Below, one piece after another: positions 36,201 through 47,124 of a DNA stretch of 64,000 nt (the stretch's first letter is position 1; each line of letters opens with the position of its first letter). The notes beneath the pieces were generated by a model, which saw nothing but the letters and a program-made list of their open reading frames with translations, searched no databases and was not told where the DNA came from. This DNA comes from Odiellus spinosus (taxonomy: Eukaryota; Arthropoda; Arachnida; Opiliones; Phalangiidae). The position numbers and the translations under genes are program-made. The stretch is from assembly GCA_963920705.1 (NCBI GenBank), contig OY987226.1, positions 7,690,501-7,754,500 on the forward strand. The letters are read 5' to 3'.

Positions 36201-38100
36201 TTTAAAACGGCCCCTTTTTGGTTAAACTGTTTGAGGTTTGAGATAGAAAAGCATGAGGCCAAAAAAAAAAAAAATGAAAAAAAAAAAAAAAAAAAAATTG
36301 AAATGGCGAAGTGGGCATAAAAATCGATAAATTTGAAAGTGATCGGTGCTACATTAGCGAGTCGTCAGATTCTGACGCCCCAAAAAAGCGGCTCAGAAAA
36401 ATCACGGGCCCAGTTTTACGAGTGGCAGCTAGCTCTCTAAACCCTTGGCAGAAAATTTTTAGGTCAAAAGCATCTGCCCGCCACTGCCGTCCTAGCTGGA
36501 TTCTAGATGAGAAATTTTCTCTAACGTCAAAGGGCAAGTGCCTTTGAAAAAAATCAATTTTCGACAACTCAATAGCTTTGAAATGTTACTTTTGCAACAA
36601 AATTGTATAACAAATACAGAAAAGTTCTGGGATTTGTTAGAGTGGTGGCGTTTACCAGCTGTCTAGACGTCACCAATCGCTAAGGGGAGTCTGTTAAAAA
36701 CGCTCCCACACTCATATAAGGTAAAAACTAATATAGTAAACAAGAAATCAGGACAGGTATACCTCAAAAAGTAATTAATTGAAGTTAAACTTCAGTTAAT
36801 TTAGTTTTTGACGATACAATATTTATAATCATATAAATTGGAAGTTGTATTATAAATTAAAACAATTTTCTAAAGCGGTTGTTAGAATAGATCCCATTAA
36901 ACTCAACTCTCTTTGAACAAGGATATCTTGACTGCCCTCCCTTGGGCCAAACGCGAATCTGACTGATCATCGTTTTCAAAATAAATTGAAATCTCTTTGT
37001 CACAAAAAAATTAAACGTTCAGAAAAACCACCTTGCAATAGTTATGAAGTACACTCCTGTTGTTCCTGGTCATGGCTTTCTTTAAAAAATATATTATTTC
37101 TTTGCTGCGTTTGAAATAATTGGTGTTTTGGACATCTTGTTCACTCAAGTTTAGTTTAAAGTTATATTTATTATTCGTGTCATATTGCGCTCTATGATAT
37201 ACCGAATTCACAAGCTGTGACGTTGAAAGCAACTTCGTCATCTCACTAAGCTCCACACCTTTTATAAAACCATTTCTAATTTGAAACTTTTGCAATTATT
37301 TTTTATTTCATTTTATTTTTGAGACTTTTTCTTTAAGAGCAAAATCTGGGATGGGATGGGAAAGAGAGATTCTGGGATGAAGATGAGTATTTGATACGTT
37401 TTTGGGAGGCGAAGCAGGTGGCATCAAAAACCTTGCCATCTTAAAGAGGGGGAAGTGTGGAGCGTGATGCTTGGGAAAAATTCCCTATCCCTTACCACGT
37501 ACCATCAGAAGTAAAGCTCGATTTTTAGATAGCGAAAAAGCTTATGACTGAATGTTATCCCCTTAATCTATGGATTCTGTCAAGTTTTCGATTTTATCTT
37601 ATATATATGGTACATGCTCGGCATATAATACCATCTTCAGACCTTCAGATTTAATGTAACGTGTTGAGAGTGATGTTAAGAGTCGTTGAATAACCAAACC
37701 ATATCCTTCTCCTCTCCATTAAATTGTTTATGTGTTTATCTCACTGGCTTCTCTAATTTTCAATTTAAACACTTAAAATTTGAAATTAAATATACAGTTT
37801 TCAGGCTACTTCAAAAAAGGGATTTATTAAAAACTGTCTTCAGTGACATAATAAAATTTCAGTTTTTATTGCTCCATGGTTGAAAAACAATTTTAAAATG
37901 GGAAAGATCATCAGCCTAATAAGCACGAAATCCTACGAGCCTGACTTAAAGGGGGCGGGAAATATGGCTAATTCTTCTTAGCTAAATCAGGTCGTTTGAA
38001 ACAAATCTCCAAATATATCTTAGTTCGATATATCAATAAAAAACAAATCTAAAAATTAATTAAACATAAAAGCAATTCAATATCCAATCACCGTTAGAAT
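33241..38100. other. Non-genic region
   Basis: No supported gene. An interrupted A-tract (A14-TG-A21) lies at 36261-36297. It is followed by a 78-codon frame (36311-36547) with an acidic-then-basic segment (ESSDSDAPKKRLRK) that looks protein-like but has no identifiable domain or splice context. The frames at 33311-33580 and 37011-37295 are AT-composition frames. Confidence 0.35.
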
Positions 38101-38305
38101 TAAGTTTGCAGATTCTCGCGCGCTAGAGACGCCCGCTAGAGTGTAACCATGGCAACGCTCCCGCCAAAAACAACGCGAATTTACTATCAAACGGTTGTAG
38201 TCCGAATAGGCTTAACGTAAAATCAACCACAAAAAGCTCTTCCGATTGTATATAAGTGAATAATTTTATATGTAATAATTAGCAGAATTAATCGTTTTTG
38301 CTTCG
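38100..38305 (+). promoter_or_regulatory. Candidate promoter and 5' exon with RFX X-box
   Basis: The segment is CpG-richer than its flanks (TCTCGCGCGCTAGAGACGCC). It contains GTAACCATGGCAAC (38143-38156) and, 150 bp downstream, a strong plus-strand splice donor (CTTCG followed by GTAAGT at 38306). Together these suggest a transcription start with an untranslated first exon ending at 38305. The downstream coding exons were not identified. Confidence 0.4.
38143..38156 (+). promoter_or_regulatory. Perfect RFX-type X-box
   Basis: GTAACCATGGCAAC fits the RFX half-site consensus GTNRCC-N(0-3)-RGYAAC at every position. In animals, including insects, RFX factors acting through such sites switch on ciliary genes in sensory neurons. 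Binding here is inferred. Confidence 0.6.
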
Positions 38306-38742
38306 GTAAGTAATTTTATTATAGTTATTGTTAAGTTATAATTAAATATCTTGAAATTAACTGGTGTAAGTGGCATTTTTGAAAACTCTTTATGTTCACG
38401 TGACTAACCCTTCTCAGTGATAGGATATTTAATTGCTTTTCAAAATGATAAAAACTACCTTTGTAATTTTATTTATGACCAAAATTAAAGTTTCATAAAT
38501 TTTCACGGTATTTTCTACCCTAAAATCAGTTTCACTGGAAATTCTTGAACAAAGGTTTCCTCTAAATTGCGTCACTCATTTGTAAACATTATATTTTCCA
38601 AGCGAATTTCGATAAAATTTCCGAAATCTTACATTAATCACTGGTCAAATATTTATTACTATCATACTATTTATTATACATTAAATCTAAGAAAAAAAAA
38701 TATTTAACTAAAAAAATGGGTTTTATCTCTTTTACGTGATAT

Positions 38743-38752
38743 AGGTGGCGCT
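38743..38752 (+). promoter_or_regulatory. CTCF-like core motif
   Basis: AGGTGGCGCT matches the central CTCF core conserved between flies and vertebrates. It lies about 450 bp downstream of the putative first exon. A single 10-bp match is weak by itself. Confidence 0.35.
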
Positions 38753-38901
38753 CTCCAACTAATTTTTGGAGGTCAAACTTGTCTGCTATTCCGTGTGAGT
38801 TTGCGAGAGTCGACCCAGTGTGGAATCTAGGGACTGCTAATCGCTTTCATAGGCACGCGGGCATCACCGAAAATCGAAGGGATATCCGTATTAAAAGCTA
38901 G
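38745..38901 (+). other. Candidate second or alternative exon
   Basis: It runs from an AG (ATATAG) to a near-ideal donor (GCTAG followed by GTAAGT). One frame is open for 51 codons and closes with TAG exactly at the donor. There is no in-frame ATG, so a noncoding 5' exon is likelier than a coding one. The acceptor lacks a strong pyrimidine tract. Confidence 0.3.
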
Positions 38902-41703
38902 GTAAGTAAAGTCCCATCATTTCAAAACATTAATTATGCTATAATTAACGATATTAATCCATAAATAGAAGCCAACTTGAAAAAATTGAGTAATTTCGTG
39001 GAACATTCTGTTAAGCCTCGGCGTGGATCAAGTCTTGCCTCGCCGTGTGATTTGATGCCTAAGTCGCCCAGTGGTCTCCTTCAGTAAAGGTACGATCTAA
39101 ATTAGCATTAATGTTAACGTCGATCTTGAGTTCTCGTTTTTAATCACGGGTATTAAGAGTTGACTATTTCGAATATCGGTTTAATTAGAAGTTCAATCAT
39201 TTTCACGGGGGTTGACGTGTCTAATTTTCGGAGAAAATTAGGTTTCAATGCGAGTGAAGGGCTTCAAAGGAATAGAATTGTCATCGATTAACGCGTTAAG
39301 CTTTCGTGCACCAGCTTTTAGCATCAATTGCATAACAATTATTGCCTTTTCGTAATGGCTGGCACGTTGTTAACCCTTAACGAATTTAATGTTGAGAACC
39401 AGGGGCACGAACAGGGGATGAGCGGGAGACCGAGAAAAGGGTTTAGGGGGAACGGGAGAGATCTCGTCGAGTGAAGCTTATTGATTGAATTCGAAACGGT
39501 TTCTCATCGAGCAACAGATTCACGATTAATACTATTACCTTTAGAAATTAGTGATAATGTTGCGTCGTAATTTGCGACTGGTTTTAATGTCTTTATAATA
39601 TTGGACGAAACGTCTCGGAATTCCAATGAGATCCTTCGCAATTTGATTGAAATTATTTCTCCGAAATGAGCCAACTGACATAATTAATTATGTCCCCCCA
39701 TCCATTTTATCTAATTAACTCTAAGTATGAAATATTCCCTTCGTCCGGAATTTTCAACCAATGGGGAGATAATTTACCATTAATTTTATAACACTAGTTT
39801 TTGACCAGTATTGAATACTAGAAATGGTTATTTTTGGCTCGTCAATGCTGGTTTTGATTGTGATTAATTAATAACTGATAGTTTACTAATTAGTCCATGA
39901 TATGACTTTGGTTTTGTTTGGTATTTTCGTTAATTAACCTATGGCTTAATAATATGGGTTTTTGAGTGTAATTGACACTGGTTTAGAATGTGACTAAATA
40001 TTTAATTCGTTGACATTTTTTTGTGATAATGGGCGAGTTGTTTCGTTTGACTGGTCCAGTTTAATTTTAGGGCTGATTATTTACTTTGTTGGCACTATTC
40101 TGGTTTCTCAACCCTGGTTTCAAATAGATAAATCATGAACCTTATTATTTTTATTGGCAATTGTTTTAATCCTAGGTTAAATGTTTTGTTTTGTTGACTC
40201 TTATCTGAGTAAATAGCTTGGTTGGTCAACTCTATTTGATATAATAGTAGACAATCTCCTCGTTTGATCTTCATAGTTGAATAGTTTTGATATGTCAACT
40301 CTGGTTAATAAGTCCTTTTTTTTCTGATTATTGTTGATATGATTTCTTTGTATGAAATGGGTGTTTAGTCAACAATGGTTTATACAGAGCATTTTTAGTG
40401 TCTATGCCTTTGTGTTGATACCTTATCTGTGGTTGAAAGCTTGGTATTTATCAATGAATTGAAGATGTTTCAAAAAGTAACCAATAATTTTGTTGGGAAA
40501 ATATGTCATGCCCAACGTGAGGCAGGGTGACGTTTACACTTGTGAGGCTGTTACTTTATTTTGTAGGATTATTATTTTGTTAACTGATACTTAGGCGACT
40601 GTTTGCCCTAAGAGGAAGCTTTAATTTAGGAACGCCTTATTTTGTTATTCATCTTTATGTATTAAGATTATTGTTAATATCTCTCGCATATTTTTAGGAA
40701 GGTTTTGCTTTTATATTCTCTTGTTATGTCCTAAAAGCGATTCATTCATTGTATAATTAAATTTACAAAATATTGTAAAGTTTAGATTAAGAGTACTTCT
40801 CTAGAAACCGAAAACCTTTTACTCTTTTTTAACTTGAGGGCCTTAGATAACAAATTCCCCCGCACAAATGAGTTAAAAAAAAAAAGAATTTAAACAGACA
40901 AACTGAGCTATAAATCTCTTCAGTGGATAAAAAATAAGTTCAAGTTGAATTAGGCTGGCAAGAAAAGCAGTCGAAGACTCCAGAGTTAAAGATATATAGG
41001 GAGATACGCTAGAGAGAGGTAATCAAGGGGGTGGGGATGAGATAGAAGAGTATTTTCTGGATCCTTAAATGAGAGTTCGTCTCCTTTGGGTGCCCTTTCC
41101 ATTGCCCCCGGCATTTTCCAAACCTTTTCACGGAGTTCCAATGAGGCCAAAGACTCTATAAGTGAAGCCTTAGTGGGTTTTCAGCGTGCTCCAAGCGAGT
41201 AAAAAGCTATTTCATTCTGTTCCTTTAGTTCGTATGTGCTGAAAATCGAACTGATTTCAACTTTAGATAGTCCACGAACTTTCAGCAAATAGAGTTAATG
41301 GCATGGGGATAACCTGATATTTGCGCCTTGGTTCTCTTTTCGGTCATGCTCTTCGCTATATTGCATCAGAATCACTGAATGACCTGACTTAATAATAAGA
41401 ACTAAGCTTTCCTACTCATTGCCAACTAAAATTGACCACACAGACGCAATCTATTTTATTGAAAAGTGCTCTAAAGTAAGAATGAAGTTCATACCAAGAA
41501 AAATATCTTTATATCGACTTCTTTATTAGGAACGAAATTGGATTTAAATTAAATTAGACCTAGTAGGATAAATTGTAATATCTACACCTCTACCTAATGT
41601 ATTTTTTAGTAAATTCTTTAAAAGTGAGGTTGTCATGAATTTTCCATCAGTTGGAAGTGGAATTTGACTAGCATTTTTGCTTAGGATAAGTCTGTATAGG
41701 CTT
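38902..41703. other. Non-genic (possibly intronic or regulatory) region
   Basis: Relatively free of MITE termini compared with the rest of the window. It contains an 18-bp perfect palindrome (listed separately). It could be the intron of a transcript starting near 38.3 kb, which I cannot prove. The 39.1-39.7 kb part has several TAAT-type motifs. Confidence 0.35.
39677..39694. promoter_or_regulatory. 18-bp perfect palindrome with a homeodomain dimer site
   Basis: GACATAATTAATTATGTC is self-complementary over 18 bp. Its core TAATTAATTA is a TAAT-NN-ATTA (P2-type) paired-class homeodomain dimer site. Regulatory use is inferred. Confidence 0.4.
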
Positions 41704-42104
41704 TAAAAGGGAGAATGCAACCTACAACAAGTCATTTTTTTATCGATTCTTTATCGTTTAAATAGACCTAATCCCCCAGTGAAAAAAATTACACACAAAT
41801 AATTAACTAAATAAAATTAAAACTTACTGGGAAAACTGGATTCAAGGAGATCCTGAATTCCTTTGCATTAGTGGGTCAGCGACCAATCTCATGGAGATTT
41901 CGCCTCAACAATGGGTCTTTGCTGACCCATCAATGCGAAGAAATTCAGGATCGAACCCGTCTTCCTTTTTTCCTAGTATATGTATTTTAAATTTATTTCT
42001 AGTTAAATATTTCTTTTTAAATTTTTTACTGGTGTTTTAGGCATATTTAAACGATAATGAATAGATAAAAAATTATTTGTTGTTGGATTGCATTCTCCCT
42101 TTAA
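41704..42104. mobile_element. MITE family E, copy E5 (best preserved)
   Basis: The left end AAAAGGGAGAATGCAACC and the right end GGATTGCATTCTCCCTTTAA are inverted, with the inner arms CAACAAGTCATTTTTTTATC and AAAAAATTATTTGTTGTTGG. A second, central inverted repeat (41849-41952) pairs GATCCTGAATTCCTTTGCAT with its mirror and GTGGGTCAGC with GCTGACCCAT. The flanks are TTTAA-rich, compatible with a TTAA-type target. It is about 400 bp and noncoding. Confidence 0.8.
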
Positions 42105-43690
42105 GTCGAGAAAGTAGTTCGTGTTATGTACATTAAATTCAACCCAAATTTGTCAGCACGAGCAAATCTCTTCTATTTGTTGACTAAGAAATAATGGGCG
42201 TGAGTGCAACCAGCTTGAGGTGGAAATGACGTTAGTTTTCAAACTTTTCTTAATCTTCAAGACTAAAAACAAAGAAAAATAACCTTAATTTAGGTCTGTG
42301 TCTATCCTCGAATCAAGTTCTAGTCAGAACCAAAATGTTAGTTTTCTGGTCGCGAAAAGCGAAAATTTGCCTTTATCTCTCGGACACTAAAGTAGGCTCG
42401 GTTACAAATTTGGAAGAGATTTAATCAAAATAGCAAAAGCGGTTTTCCAAAGGAAATGAAGGTCCCTTCTAAGTATCTAACTATCTATTGAGATAATGTG
42501 TAGAAACTGGCGTCAATTGCACCCCGAGTTGACATCAGGCTCAAAGCTAGGATACCTATTATCCCTATTCTCTTTAATTCTTGTCTTAAGCCTCGTTCAC
42601 ACAAACTCGCTTCCGAAATCGCTTTTCCCATTTTCCGTCGTTTACACGAGTTTAGAAATTGGTTTGCGAAGCTTTTTCCATGGATAACAACAGCAAATGC
42701 CCAGAAATTAAAAGTTAATTTGAAATTAAGTCGCATTAGATTAATTTGAAAGCAGTTTATTTCTCCCCCTGGTTCTTTTCAAAGCGGTTCGAAGCAAGGA
42801 TATTAAAAGTCAGACTTGCATGGCCATGGGATATGCTTGAAGACGATGACGTCAACCTGAGCACGCATTGACTTAGAAAAGTCATTGTTTTCAAGTTCAT
42901 GTATTATGGCGCGAAGTTTAAAACTCGTAGAATTAATTTCGCGCCATCTGAACATCCGCATTTCCTGTTTAGAGTATACGACAAATTTTCACAGGAACTA
43001 GAAAACAGTGACATTTTCCAACCAATTCACGCGCATATTCACCCTTTCCCACTGCAAATCTTCAACAAATATATGGTTCGAAGCTAAGTAAATGTCCAAA
43101 TTGCTTCCGGGTGTAAGAAGTTTGATTTCATCTAAACCAATGTATGTATGAACGATGCTTTAGAAATAGAGGGAGCCTAAGTTTGTCCGTGTTGCCAACT
43201 CGATGTAGAATAATCCATAGCCTTTTGTATTCTGTAAACTCAAGCGGAATACCGCAGTCAACTCTGGGTATACAATAATTTAACTCTAATTTAGCCTATT
43301 AAGATGTAAAAGGGAGAAACGTTTCGCCTAGAATGCTTAGAATGCCTCGGGTGTTTGAGGCAATAATACTTTGTCAGGTGTTTCGAAGCTTCGTTGTACG
43401 CGACACTACCTTCATTTTTAATTAAGACCAGTTTCCATTAGCCTGTGTGCATCATTCCTCCCCAAACTTAACAGCAGTCTTTGATACCTATAGTAAAAAT
43501 CATTTTATCTTTATAGTACGTACAAAGGAAGATACCTTCCTATCTCAATGATTATTTTATTATGCTAGGATATGAGGATGGCTAGCTTTGTCCTTTATAC
43601 ATGGACGAGAGAACTTTTTATTCTGGATTAGAAAATTCCGAATCCTTAACGTTTAAAGTTTTCCCATGAAACTGCGGTTCTAGTTCAGAC
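42105..43690. other. Non-genic spacer
   Basis: CGTTCACACAAACTCGC at 42594 resembles the ends of the palindromic element at 60.6 kb and probably marks another decayed copy (about 42.59-42.80 kb). I see no gene. Confidence 0.4.
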
Positions 43691-43836
43691 CAGAAGCCGA
43701 TGAAGCCCTCCTTTGAAGTTTATTACTCCCGGGTCTTGTCTACCAATCTCTGTATGGGTTAGTTTCAAAAAGCGCGATTCGTACGCTTTCGAACATTAGA
43801 GTAGTAGACTTCAAAGGAGGGTTTCATCGGCTTCTG
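43691..43836 (-). mobile_element. MITE family A, copy A4 (internally deleted)
   Basis: This 146-bp copy keeps both termini (CAGAAGCCGATGAAGCC and ATCGGCTTCTG) and a perfect 7-bp target duplication, TTCAGAC, at 43684-43690 and 43837-43843. About 190 bp of the interior is missing. At the junction GTACGC and GAACATTAG are separated by TTTC, which is not found at either breakpoint in A2. Confidence 0.95.
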
Positions 43837-43843
43837 TTCAGAC

Positions 43844-45142
43844 CAAGAGCGGCATGACGGAAATATTATTCAACCAGAAATGTACCCTAACTCTTCCACT
43901 CCAGAATACTATGTTCTCTGCTTCAATCTTTCTACACGTAGTAGTCGCTTGCCGATTTCTTGACGGTACTATACCTATCAAAAACTCCTTTAAAACTCAT
44001 ACTCGATCTAAGAAAAACATACAAATTTCTAGATTTGTCGCGCACTTTCAAAAAAATTAAAACAAATATATAGGCTTATATTTAGGCGCGTGGCTTAGAG
44101 CGTTTTCCATTTGACTGATCTCTGAACGCTCGAGATTTTCCCCCTGACGTCATAAAATCACCAAGCTGACAGAAAAATTTCGGGGCAGAGCATACAGAAT
44201 TAAATAAAACACAGTAGTCAAATAATTTTGAATATTTAAATCATCATTTTGATAAAATATCTATATTTTACATCTTTTCTGTTACCATAAACAGTTTCTG
44301 AATATATTTAGATTTTGGTTTTAAAATAGGATGAAATAAATTTTAAATTTAAAAAGTATTCCCAATTAAATAAGATAAATTATTAAATATTAATTTAAAA
44401 GTCAATTTTTAATTTATTGAAAAATAGGCTTAGCAGCTGTGACCCCCCTCTTTCAAGGATGTTTTACCACCTTCTTGTATACTCTGCTACTTAACGAACA
44501 ACATCGTGTATCCTAATTAATTCTACATCTTTCAAAATACCTATAAAAAAAGCATATTTATTCGGATAATTTATCATACGAAACATAAAGTTTCCCACAT
44601 TTTGGGTTGTAAAAGACCCTCGTAAACTATTTTCTTCGAAGCTTCCCATAAAACTGTCCCCTACAACGCGTTCTCTACGTATATATAGGCGCGCTATTTA
44701 ACATTCAAGTTACGGAACACGATACCCGCAAGAAAACAAGCATCTCATTTGCATTAAGCGCGTGATCATGCAAACCGGCGCGCGTGGGATTGACCGTTGC
44801 CGCATTAATATTAACGAAGGCTATAGGTCCAACTAAGAGCTAGAGCATGCTACGAAGAGTGATACCTCTTAATAAGGGGTCGTAATAAGATCTATTCCCT
44901 AGCATGTACTAAACTCTTAAGCTTTCAGCCGACAATGCTCCAAGAGGAGTTGACGCGCGTGCATGCCTTCATTAACGCTTCTAGCTTTGCCCCTTCTCTT
45001 TCCCCCTTTGTCGTTAAAAGTCACATTTCCATGCCCAAGATTCAACTCTTAAATTATATGGAAACTTACTGATCGCCTAAAAAAAAGGAATTTTCTTATA
45101 GGAATAATTGCCATTGGTGATTGAATAAACCTCTTACGTGGA
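43844..45142. other. Non-genic spacer
   Basis: AT-rich, no supported feature apart from TGACGTCA at 44145. Confidence 0.4.
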
Positions 45143-45255
45143 AATTTCAGGGAATTAGAAAATTGAACGAATAAGTTGGGGAAAAATCAGGGAATTCGAA
45201 AATTGAACGAATAGGTTAGGAAAAAATCAGGGAATTTAAAAAATGCGCCAATAAT
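45143..45255 (+). repeat. 40-bp direct repeat, 2.5 copies, in a larger inverted repeat
   Basis: TCAGGGAATT recurs at 45147, 45187 and 45227, an exact 40-bp period. The reverse-complement theme (AAATTCCCTTACTTTTCCTT, AAATTCTCTGACTTT) appears at 45545-45603. The unit is probably one arm of a foldback element spanning about 45.1-45.7 kb. A perfect 20-bp palindrome lies at 45687-45706. Confidence 0.7.
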
Positions 45256-46831
45256 TTAAGTCTGGGAAATGTGTTAATAAACTTGGTATCCCTAACTGTA
45301 TTGATGGCTAGTGACATCAGGATTCCTTGACCATTTCTAAATAATTTTCCTGACCCCTTGTTAATAAGTTACACAACTCTACTCATATTTGCGAGCTGTT
45401 GGTTATGTACACTTTTGCAATGCTTGATTTTTTACAATACAGGTCGATATTTCAAGTTTAAAACAATTGTTACAATTAAGTGTTCAACCAATCATTAACA
45501 TTCCTTTGATTCCTTCGATTTTCTTTGACCTTTTGGGTTCTTTTTTTCAAATTCCCTTACTTTTCCTTGATATTTTGAGCTCATTTCAAATTCTCTGACT
45601 TTACCACATTTTACAAATCGTGTACGAACTCTGTCCAGATGATGTGATGGAAGAAATAATAATATAAGTGGTCATTCATGGTCAGGAAAATTGAAATTTC
45701 AATTTTATGACAACCCTGTAAGAACAAGAACCGTTAGGGCTTTCAATATAGTTTCCCAAACTTCGAAACGTCCGCGTTTTTGTAAAAACTCTTTAAAGTG
45801 GGTTGGATATGGAAACTCCGCTTAACTTTTAGTTTTTATTCAGTTATAAGGGGATACACAATATCTATAAAGGTGATTTTTCTCATTGTGTGTGCGAGAA
45901 AAGTTTCAGGAAGAGCCTTATTCTCTAGCCACAAGTTTCGCACGCGTTTCGCTCGTCAAAAGTTCATCAAGCGTCCAGCCTCGTTTGAGTCTTTCTACGC
46001 TGACTAGTCTGACCAATTTTTTGCGACGTTAAAGTTTACTATAACCAACGCTTGGACTTTGTTTAAAACAGAATTGTTCCCGGTTTCAATTATAGTATAC
46101 TCTATGGTTGAAAAAATGTCAAGCAATTTAACGAACATTTTCCCCGCAATTTTTATGGGACTCGCTGCTATAGGGGAAAGTGCGTGTTCGTTATAGCTGA
46201 TCTTTCTCGAAAAATAGTACATGTCGTGATATATGTTCCTATGAAGCTAGATCTATTTCATACACACACACTGATATCTGGGATTGGAATTAATTGTAGC
46301 TACTGTAGTTCCTAGTTGATTTTTTTTTTTTTTTACAGTGTGTCTAGCTGAGTCGGTGTGTCATCTGCACATTTTGATTCGGTGTGCAAGGCTAATATCC
46401 GTCCAACCTTACCTAACTTAAACAAACAAAGCCGGTACTTAGTTGTAACAAGAACTCATTTAGGAACCTAAGAACATAAGCGTAAGAGTAAAAAGGCTCT
46501 GGTACCATCCTCGCGTATGAAAAAAATGAGCATGATCTGAAGCCTACAAATACTATAATTCGCTTTCTGTTAGCTCAAACTTATGTAGTATTATTTCTCG
46601 GGACTAAGGTAAGCCTTTGTTTATTTCATTACAAAAATATAGCCTTGCTCTCTAAAATTATCTCGAGCCCGAGGTGAGCTGTAGTAAAATAATTAAAAAA
46701 ATTGAGCCTGAGCTGAACAATAGCTATTTTGAAAATGATGAGCCTAAGGTGAGGTTATTCATTTAAATTCAACGAAATAAACAGGAGCTCTAAGTAAAGC
46801 CTGCAAACTTTGAGCCCGAAACAAACTATAT

Positions 46832-47124
46832 CAAGAAGGATCAGATAAGGAGAGGAAAAGTGGGGCTGCGTTGAGTTAGAGAGAGAAGAGCCAACCTCCC
46901 ACTCGGGTGGAAAGGGGGGGATAGGAAATTCTCGAGGTAAGCTGTTTTCACGTGGTCGCTAGCTAGCGCGTCTCATAAAGGATTCGTTTTACCCACGTGA
47001 CAACAATTTACCACGAAGCATCTCTACCCCCGTCTGTCCCCCGTTCTCCCAGAGTGGGAGTTTAGGCCGACGCAGTAGGAGCCGCGCCGTTCCCACTTTT
47101 CCTCTCCTTATCTGATCCTTCTTG
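46832..47124 (+). mobile_element. MITE family B, copy B1
   Basis: A GC-rich foldback element of 293 bp with terminal inverted repeats of about 30 bp starting CAAGAAGGATCAGATAAGG. A perfect 7-bp target duplication, ACTATAT, is at 46825-46831 and 47125-47131. The interior continues the inverted repeat imperfectly (GTCACGTGG/CCACGTGAC around a GCTAGCTAGC centre). It has no coding capacity. It landed in a degenerate repeat with GAGCC..GAGGTGAGCTG words (46.66-47.17 kb). Confidence 0.97.

Noticed and set aside
41935-41965. Minus-strand tRNA T-arm (GGTTCGATCC)
   Set aside because: It is one mismatch from a B box but lies in the central inverted repeat of MITE E5, with no acceptor or anticodon stem.
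46320-46375. Exon after a T-rich acceptor (ending ACAG at about 46.34 kb)
   Set aside because: The acceptor looks good but no credible donor or open frame follows. A T-run beside AG is common in this AT-rich DNA.
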